A stretch of DNA of 64,000 bases, taken from assembly GCA_001179505.1 (NCBI GenBank), contig CDMY01000337.1, positions 28,458 through 92,457 of the forward strand, written 5' to 3'. The DNA comes from Vitrella brassicaformis. Lineage: Eukaryota > Sar > Vitrellaceae. The position numbers and the translations under genes are program-made. The notes under the pieces were generated by a model. It worked only from the letters and a program-made list of their open reading frames with translations, made no database searches and was not told where the DNA came from. Of this stretch, positions 57,701 to 64,000 are shown in pieces (the stretch's first letter is position 1; each line of letters begins with the position of its first letter).

Positions 57701-59632
57701 GAGAATCCTATCTTTTGCTTTCACATCATCATACACCCTCTCTCTACCCATGCATGTCTCCCTGTCTTCATCAGCCGTGTGTCCCTTCATCCCCAAGGAG
57801 ACGGACCAGTACGCGCGCTACACGCTCGTCGGCACGCGAAGGACACAGGGCGACGAACGGTACAGAAAGACACACATCTGGATGTCATGTCTCTTTAGCG
57901 GCAAATCTTGGCGCTGCAGCTTTCCGTATGAGTACTTCAGCAAGACTTTCCCGTGGCTGGCTCGGCATGGCAGCATATTCTACACCATGTGCACCACTCC
58001 GAAGTATGAAACGTTTAAGAACGAGACTTTCCGTGAGCATGCGGCCGACAATTGCGAGTGGAACGCGGGCAAGTGCCTCAACCGGATGCTAACCGAAGGC
58101 GAGGACACACGCAATACGCACAGGCATACGCCAGGAAAGCGCGTGGGTGCCCATGTGTCTCTCCCTTCTTGTTTCGTCCCCTGCAGGCAGACATAAATCC
58201 GACATCGGCAAGGATGTTGCCAAGCTCATCAACCCAGTCAGCAGCCCCAACATCAAGTTCTACAAGAAGTTCTGGCCCAACGCATGGGGCGACAAGCTCA
58301 TACCCAACGGACTCGCCAAGGCGCTCGGCGACTACCCACCCTACAAAAAGTACCAGTGCTTCTATGGCACGTGGCTCACCGACTCGCCCCCACTCACATG
58401 TGCCCAGTCCATCAAGGTCATCAGATGTATCGACCAACACGCGACAGTGTGGCGACTCAAGAAAGGAGCAAGGACTCCGCCGTCTGTGAGTGGTCAAGGC
58501 TTCTTATCTCTGTTGCCTCTGCTATGGTGGCTTTTGAAGAAGACGCGCATTCTCGACGTGCACTTGCGGCGCGGTCTCCCTTCAGCACTTATACGTTTTG
58601 CCTCGGCTTGCATGGAACGATGGCCACCATCTCAGGCCAATTCAACTGAATTTGCCGAAGCTGGAAAGAATGCGGACGGTGCTGACTGCGACGGTTTGTT
58701 CTGTGAGGCGGAGGTCATTTTCCTGCGTGACATATCAATCGGTGACACTGTTCTGTCTTGGGACGCGACAAGAAGGCGGCACACATGGAAAGACGTCTAC
58801 TTCAAAGAGACATTTGGTAGGGAAAGGGGTGCACCGGTCGACCATTGTGGGACACCATCGTGTGTGCCATAAGTGTCTATGCCGTATCGATTATCGTTGC
58901 GCAGACCCCCCTGGCCCGTCCGATCTGACCCCCACGGTGACGATCACCGTCCACCGCCCCCGCACATCCCTCACCCTCTCCCCGTCACACCTGCTGCCGG
59001 TGGTCGTGCCATCGACAAGGCACAGGACGAGACTGGTGGCTGCGAGTGAGGTGCGGGTGGGAGACATGGTCTATGTAGGCGGGAAAGGGGGCGACGCGAT
59101 GGGACGCGTTGCCGGCGTCAAGTGGAGGCAAGAAGTGAGCAAGAGATGGACAGACAGACAGACAGACAGACAGACAGAACGAATGAGAGCGTGTGTCTTC
59201 TGATCTGGCTGTCAGCGACGTGTCTTGTCGTTGATGTATGTGATGGGCGGCTACCTCGTGGCCAACGGGATTGTGATATCTGACGCCGACGAGCCCCTCG
59301 ACCTGCCCACGCAGGGCAGATGGACGGCTGTCACTAACCTGGACACAAGGCAAGCCGAGCCGAGCTCCTGCACGCACAGGGAAGACATGGAGGGACACGT
59401 ATTGATGATATCAGGCTTCTGTACCTTGTTGGTGGTGCTGCTGCGGTCGATTCGTGGTGGTACCGTGCATATTGGAGGTGAGCGAGACGACCGCCTCAGG
59501 TTGCACATCTTGTCCACGTCTCCCTGCATTGCATCTGTCAGATGGAGCGTAAGGCTCAACGATGGGCTTCAGGCTTTGTGTGCGAGAGCACAAGAGGCTC
59601 TCTCTGACCTGTGGACGACATTTGTGATGTAG
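48799..59632 (+). CDS. giant CCP/sushi-module protein ending in a Hedgehog-type Hint domain
   Basis: Some 34 exons give about 2,803 residues; exon starts include 48799, 49242, 49661, 49833, 50201, 50530, 51047, 51830, 52115, 53064, 53705, 54919, 55603, 57226, 58187, 58636, 58905 and 59216. A signal peptide (WRALLLFCFLFSSAALP) leads to a beta-rich region and a disintegrin-like CGDGKVEPPEECD. About 22 modules follow, each with four Cys in CCP order, e.g. PCPKL, VRCNQDKGF, ITCNKGHW, LFCG. Most modules are one phase-1 exon. The C terminus is a Hint fold: FCEAEVIFLRDISIGDTVLSWD (Cys about residue 2551, codon 58702-58704), LSPSHLLPVV (His about 2617), VRVGDMVYVGG and GGYLVANGIVIS. A membrane-like helix (VLMISGFCTLLVVLL) follows. 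Autocleavage is inferred from Hint chemistry. Exon 7-8 and the 3' end are uncertain. Confidence 0.8.
49774..49810. repeat. intronic hairpin
   Basis: Perfect 13-base arms (taggtaacagatg and catctgttaccta) with an 11-base loop, inside intron 3 of the CCP-Hint gene (49763-49832). It would bring the donor closer to the acceptor in RNA. Confidence 0.85.
58690..59300 (+). other. Hint domain region of the CCP-Hint protein
   Basis: Spans exons 32-34. The nucleophile candidate is the Cys of LFCEAEV; block B is LSPSHLLPVV with SxxH instead of TxxH; the closing strand is GYLVANGIVIS, followed by Asp rather than the Asn that ends inteins. These features favour the Hedgehog/Hog class over inteins. No homing endonuclease is present in the 40-residue linker between blocks. 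Confidence 0.75.
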
Positions 59633-59859
59633 TGTAGGTGATGCGTTTATGGGATTGCAATTGAGGCATCGGATTTTGTGTCAGTCAGTAGGTGGCTGTC
59701 TGTGTTGAGTGCTCTATCGACACGTATACATACAAAGCACTATTTGTGTATACATACAAATCACTGCTTGCAATTGTGTCCACTGCAGCCGATCGCTCTC
59801 TTCCGATTGACTCACTCACTCACACTCATTGATTGATTGATTGATTTGATCGGTCAGCG
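59633..59859. promoter_or_regulatory. upstream region of coiled-coil copy B
   Basis: About 110 bases next to the gene (from 59750) match the upstream region of copy A, with the GATT array and CACTCACTCA. The piece further up is unrelated, so the duplication edge lies near 59750. A GTATACATACAAA word occurs twice (59729-59741 and 59749-59761). Confidence 0.5.
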
Positions 59860-60955
59860 ATGTTTGCCTCTCGTCGTTCCCTCGCCGTGTCGGTCTTGTG
59901 CTTCTGGCTGGCCATCCGCTCGGCACCCGCCACCAACACAAGCAGCAGCAGCCTCTTCTATCAGCGTGCCGAGCCAGCTGCCGACGGCAATGAGGGCGAG
60001 GAGGGTGAGGGTGAGGGCGTGCCTGTCCACGTCCACGTTCATGTGTCCGCCCCGCCCGCCGCCGTGCCGTCGGCTGTGGCGCCTGACAGTGTGGCGCACA
60101 TGGCCGAGGCGCTGGCCGCTCAAGACAAGGACGAGGCCGACGCCGAGAAGCGACAGGCCCGCACACTCGAGGCCAAACTGACAATCGACGACAAAAAGGA
60201 CACCATCGACGCCGAAAAGGACGCACTCAGGTCACTCACAAACACACACAGACACATCCATGTCTCCATCTCTCTCTCTCTGTGTCTGTGTGTGTGTTGC
60301 TGTCAGGGCTGAGCGTCGTTTGGTGTCTGCGGCAGCCCGTGTGGCGGACGAGGAGAGCGCCGCTCGAGACGCCATCGAGGGCGAGCACCAGACGCAGGAG
60401 ACGCTCGAGCGCAACGAACAAGAGACAGACAAGAACGTCAAGGCCGCAATCGCACAACTCAAACACGAGGCATCAATGGCACACACATAGGGAGAGGAGG
60501 GAGACACACATATGGATGGATGTGTGTGTCATGTATGTGCAGGAGGGCGAGTTGCGTGTGGCTGACAGTCGTTTGAAGGAGGCCAAGGACAAGGAGAGGG
60601 ACCTCATGCAGGCCGCCCAGCAGCCGACTCCCACCACCACCAGCACACACAAGGCGCCCCACCCAAGCAGCAAGCGGGCCGCAGACGGAGAGAAGGAGGG
60701 CGGGACGGCCGCAGAGCAGGAGGCACTCAAGGCACTCAAGGACACGGAGGTGAGCAGGCGGATTGGTGCATTCAGCTGTGGTCAATGGATGGATAGATGT
60801 GTGTGTGTGTGTCATAAGGTGTCCGAGTCGAGTGATCCGTGTGAAGTGCTGGAGAGCATCAAGCCGCACGCGGCACACCGATTCAGAGCACACGCAACGC
60901 ACTGATGCATCAATCATCACACAGACGCACAGAGACGCACACAGTGACGGTCGAT
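59750..60955. repeat. right arm of the inverted gene duplication
   Basis: Inverted partner of 40780-42000. The edges are judged by eye: left about 59750, right about 60955, where the similarity fades in the 3' flank. Confidence 0.9.
59860..60905 (+). CDS. secreted coiled-coil protein, copy B
   Basis: Four exons fit: 59860-60230, 60307-60469, 60543-60749 and 60819-60905 (275 residues). It matches copy A almost throughout, four residues shorter because of a gap in the Thr/Ser stretch after the signal peptide; changes are conservative (Ala for Val, Asp for Ser). The same GC-AG intron is kept, so both copies either splice it or both end early at MAHT. Conservation of exons 3 and 4 between copies, with no stop, argues that they are translated. 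This copy breaks the strand alternation of the region, so it is more likely the daughter copy. Confidence 0.8.
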
Positions 60956-61131
60956 GTGTATTGACTCAGCGGATGGATGTTTATTGATTGAATCGACATC
61001 CAAACGGGTTGACAAGGAAATCCATGCAGAAGTCCGCCAGCGCGCCGCTCACTCAGTCTGCTCATTCTGGACGTGTACATTCAGTCCATCACCAAACTAC
61101 CACTCGCGCACCGCACCGCACCTCCCGTTTG

Positions 61132-61578
61132 TTAGTCAGCGAGCTCCGAGGCCTGTTGGGTGCATGCAACACACGCACAGAGAGAGTCATCTGTGTAAGT
61201 GTGTGCTGTGGTTTTGTGTGCTGATCCACCCACCTGCGTTCTGTGGATTGGTGCTGATGTTGTTCGGTGTGGTGCCCATGTCGCGGCCAATTCCCAATAC
61301 TCCCCCGGCCCCAGCAGCAATGCCCATGGATGCAGAAATGCCGGCAGCAGCAGCAGCAGGGGGCAGCTGCACGCCACCGCGATCCTGTGGCTGCTTGGAC
61401 TTGGCTGTGGGCTGTGTCGGAGGGGATGGCGATCGACCGTTGCTGCTGCCGTTGTTGTTGCTGGTGTAGTATGCCTGCTGTTTGAGCTGCATCTTGCTGG
61501 GTGGGGCAAGGGGAGGTGACAGGATGGTCGGCCCTGCCGTGGGTGCAGGTGTGGGCTGAGCGTGGACGGGAGGTGCAC

Positions 61579-61615
<37 letters not shown>

Positions 61616-63919
61616 CACGTCGCCGAGAGGACGCGAGAAGGTCGCGCCCGGCACACGGGGAGGGTGACGTGACAGAGGAGCCTGAACACACACATTCGGC
61701 CACAGATATGAGGACGGTTGTTCCCTCTGTCTGTCTATCTATCTATCTATCTATATCTATCTCTGTATCTATCTGTGTCATCATGTACCTGGTTGTATCG
61801 GTTGTAGTAGTTGTCCGCCCTATCGCCCCCGCCCCGCCCGTTGTTGGCATTCCCATACCCATCCATCACGATCTCGTCCTGCACATCCCTCTCCCTCTCT
61901 ACATACCCCTGGCGGCTGCCCACACCGACCCCAGCCAAGCGCCCGTTCCCCTCCGCCACCCTCTCACGCACCACACGCCCGCCGCCACTGCCGTCGCCGG
62001 TCCGCCCGTGGCTGGGCAGATCGACATCGCGACGACGTGACGTGCGCTGCTCACGGTCGTCACGCTCGTCACGGTCGTCATGTTGGTCGTGTCGGTTGTT
62101 GTAGTGGTGGCGACTGGCACTACCTTGGCGGCCGGGGCGGAGACGGGCGTCATCGTTGTTGGCGTGGTGCTGGTCTTGGGGCTGAGGGTGATGGTGACGG
62201 AGGTGACCGTTGTCATCTGATGGGGAGAACGGCCAAAGGGCATGTTTGTGCATGTGTGTCTGTGTGTGCGCATGTCTGTGTTGCCCACCTGCTGTGGGTG
62301 AGATGCGGTGGTGGGGGCCGATATGATACTGCAGGTCCTCCAACAACACCCCTGACACCACACAGCAACCACACCACAGCACATCAGACAGATACACGGT
62401 ACTCCCTCCCCCCCCCACACTTACCGAACCAGCCTTGCCACTTGCCTAGGCACTCGATCTGCCTCCGTGACGCCGTCGAGCTGGGGTTGTCGAAGCCGGC
62501 CACCATGTCGCACAGCACGTCCAGCACCACCGACGAGATGCCGATCAGCATGTGCCGCTCGTAGTGATCGAAGTCGCGGATGTTCGGGCACTCCGCCACC
62601 CACTGCCTCAGGTGGTCCATCAGGAGGGTGCACTCCTTGCAGTCCTGCCGGTTCAGCTTCACCGCATCCGTCAGCCGGTTGTCGTCGTGTAGGATGGGCG
62701 GCGGGCCGGGGTCGCTGCGTATGGGTGCCTCGGGAATGGCACCGCGATCGAGCTGAGAGTCACCTGACATCCAGACGCATACACAAGGAGAAAGAAGGAC
62801 ACAGAGTGTGTGCATTTTGTGTCGGTGCTGCTCGTTGAGCTCACGATAGGCCGAGGCGGCTCTCTGCAGGTCAGCCTGGAGCCGTCCCACGGTCTGCTCG
62901 GCCGCCAGCTGAGCCTCATGAAACCTACACGCCAACAGAACAAAGACGAGGACAGCAGGCCACCTCGACGGACGCATTGATGTGGCCATCCATGTGTTGG
63001 TGAATTTACCATTCGCTCTCCCGACAGGCGGCGTCACGCTGCTGCTGCAATGCAATCGACTGATGCCTGCAGACAACACACCACAAACACAGCAAGAGCA
63101 AGGAATGAGTCCTCCTTGGTTGTCTCTCTCACGGCAGCGCCCCGCTCTGCCGCTCTCTGCGCGTCAAGTCGGCCAGCAGGTCAGCAAGCCTGACATACAC
63201 ACACGACACCCCAACAGCACCATCGCCACATGGCATGACCGATCCATCCATCCATTGCCCCCCCGCCCCCCTCCCCTCTCACCTCTGCCGCAAGGGCAGC
63301 CAGCCATCCGGCGGACTGCTACCTCCACCGTCGAACGATTGAACGATTGGAATCACCCCCTCTGCACCACACACATGCCCATCGTCACGCCCCGGCGCAT
63401 TTCCCTCGGCTACCCCGCCCTCCTGGCCAGCCGGTGTGATGATCTCACCGGGAGTGGATGGGGGCTGCGCTGGCTCCATTGTTCCTTCGGATATCCACCT
63501 GTCGGCGATGGCATGCAGCTCCGACAGCTTCGTCTCGATCTCCTTCACAACTATGTCCAGCCCTGCACGGCTCACCACAACACACACACACACGCACACC
63601 CGCACACCCGCACACACACCATAGCAGACACAAACGGACCCATTGCACGATCGTATTGGTGTCGTTCGTCTGTGAGCATCCTCCCGCACCCACCCACCCA
63701 CCCACCCACCTGTGCGATGCTGCAGCTGGTCGATCCGTAACTCAGCTTCCGGTCTGAGTCTGCTCTTGAGGTACTGGTGCAGGAAATCCTCCTGGAGCAG
63801 CCCCACGAAGGGAGTCTTCGTCTGGCACTTGGTCAGGATATTGCGCGTCGCCACCCTGTTGACCTCCACGAACTTGAGCAGCTCAGCCAGGTAACCGGCC
63901 AAATCCTTGTAACCCTTGT
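61132..63919 (-). CDS. Gln- and Asp/Arg-rich protein, 5' end outside the window
   Basis: Nine exons are visible: 63919-63710, 63562-63283, 63189-63133, 63066-63010, 62924-62425, 62351-62289, 62216-61789, 61681-61234 and 61190-61132. The first visible exon begins in phase 1 after an acceptor, so the start lies beyond 64000. That exon contains LLKFVEVNRVATRNILTKC, which resembles the third helix block of SPX phosphate-sensing domains; this is weak. Helical segments follow (KEIETKLSELHAIADRW, QADLQRAASAYRELNEQ), then a DCKECTLLMDHLRQWVAECP region. Next come Asp/Arg dipeptides (DQHDDRDERDDREQRTSRRR), a 12-Gln tract and a Ser/Ala tail. A 39-base in-frame piece at 62802-62764 could be a minimal intron or coding. 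The last exon is tentative. Confidence 0.65.
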
Positions 63920-63986
63920 CTGCCACAGACGGACAGACAGACAGACAAACAGGGGATGCCATGCATGGGTGTCATGTGGGTCACCC

Positions 63987-64000
63987 CCCCCCCCCCCCCC
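63987..64000. other. poly-C run at the window edge
   Basis: A C homopolymer closes the window, like the G runs beside the internal gap, so another assembly gap may begin here. Confidence 0.6.

Noticed and set aside
58690-59300. Intein or homing endonuclease
   Set aside because: The segment is at the protein end, no downstream extein continues the CCP array, no endonuclease motif is present and the closing residue is not Asn.
59480-59536. Final intron in the CCP-Hint gene (gtgagcgag...ctgtcag)
   Set aside because: Splicing would add only a few residues before a stop; the unspliced frame is open for 50 more codons. Either is possible, and it does not affect the Hint domain.
60470-60490. Natural stop of the coiled-coil protein at MAHT
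   Set aside because: Exons 3 and 4 are conserved and open in both copies and join in frame through a GC-AG intron, so the early stop is the less likely reading, though not excluded.

Overview
This is eukaryotic nuclear DNA. It is GC-rich and gene-dense, nearly every gene carries several short GT-AG introns, and no tRNA, rRNA or CRISPR array was seen. The introns and spacers are full of TG/CA runs and of 4-base repeats (CCAT, CAGA, CAGT, GGCA). A LOV blue-light receptor, an alternative NADH dehydrogenase, CCP/sushi and CAP secreted proteins and a Hedgehog-type Hint domain occur together. With the compact divergent gene layout this suggests a photosynthetic alveolate, perhaps a chromerid such as Vitrella. 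That assignment is inference; no marker gene proves it. All splice sites were placed by hand from GT/AG consensus, reading frame and family similarity.

Layout. 0-2.3 kb: the end of a possible plus-strand gene, a small minus-strand gene interrupted by a repeat that behaves like a mobile intron, and a short secreted protein. 2.8-5.3 kb: NMD3 (60S ribosome export). 5.3-14.8 kb: a desert of short repeats with a 300-base gap. 14.8-21.0 kb: a triple-KH RNA-binding protein and type II NADH dehydrogenase, divergent. 21.3-28.4 kb: a many-pass membrane protein and a long disordered protein, divergent. 30.1-33.4 kb: a LOV protein and a proline-rich protein with a Lys/Ala tail, divergent. 34.2-39.8 kb: a secreted subtilisin-like protein and a CAP-domain protein, divergent. 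40.8-44.0 kb: a coiled-coil secreted protein and a CDK10-like kinase, divergent. 44.8-45.8 kb: a small predicted mitochondrial protein and a CMC4-like CX9C protein, divergent. 46.3-59.6 kb: a PLC-like/transmembrane/WW protein and a giant protein of about 22 CCP modules ending in a Hint domain, divergent. 59.9-60.9 kb: a second, inverted copy of the coiled-coil gene. 61.1 kb to the end: a gene rich in Gln and Asp/Arg whose 5' end lies outside the window.

Gene order is almost perfectly alternating in strand. Eight head-to-head pairs have start codons 13-433 bases apart, and the convergent spacers between them hold hairpins. Two breaks in the alternation stand out: the repeat desert, which may hide an unassembled gene, and the duplicated coiled-coil gene, which looks like the newer copy.

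The most unusual items are the CCP-array/Hint protein, a candidate for Hedgehog-like autoprocessing of a large extracellular protein, and the 100-base insertion with a 9-base target duplication that sits exactly as a spliceable intron. Several genes encode predicted secreted or surface proteins (CCP-Hint, PLC-WW, subtilisin-like, CAP, the two coiled-coil copies), so the right half of the window is rich in cell-surface functions. No pathway linking them can be shown from sequence.
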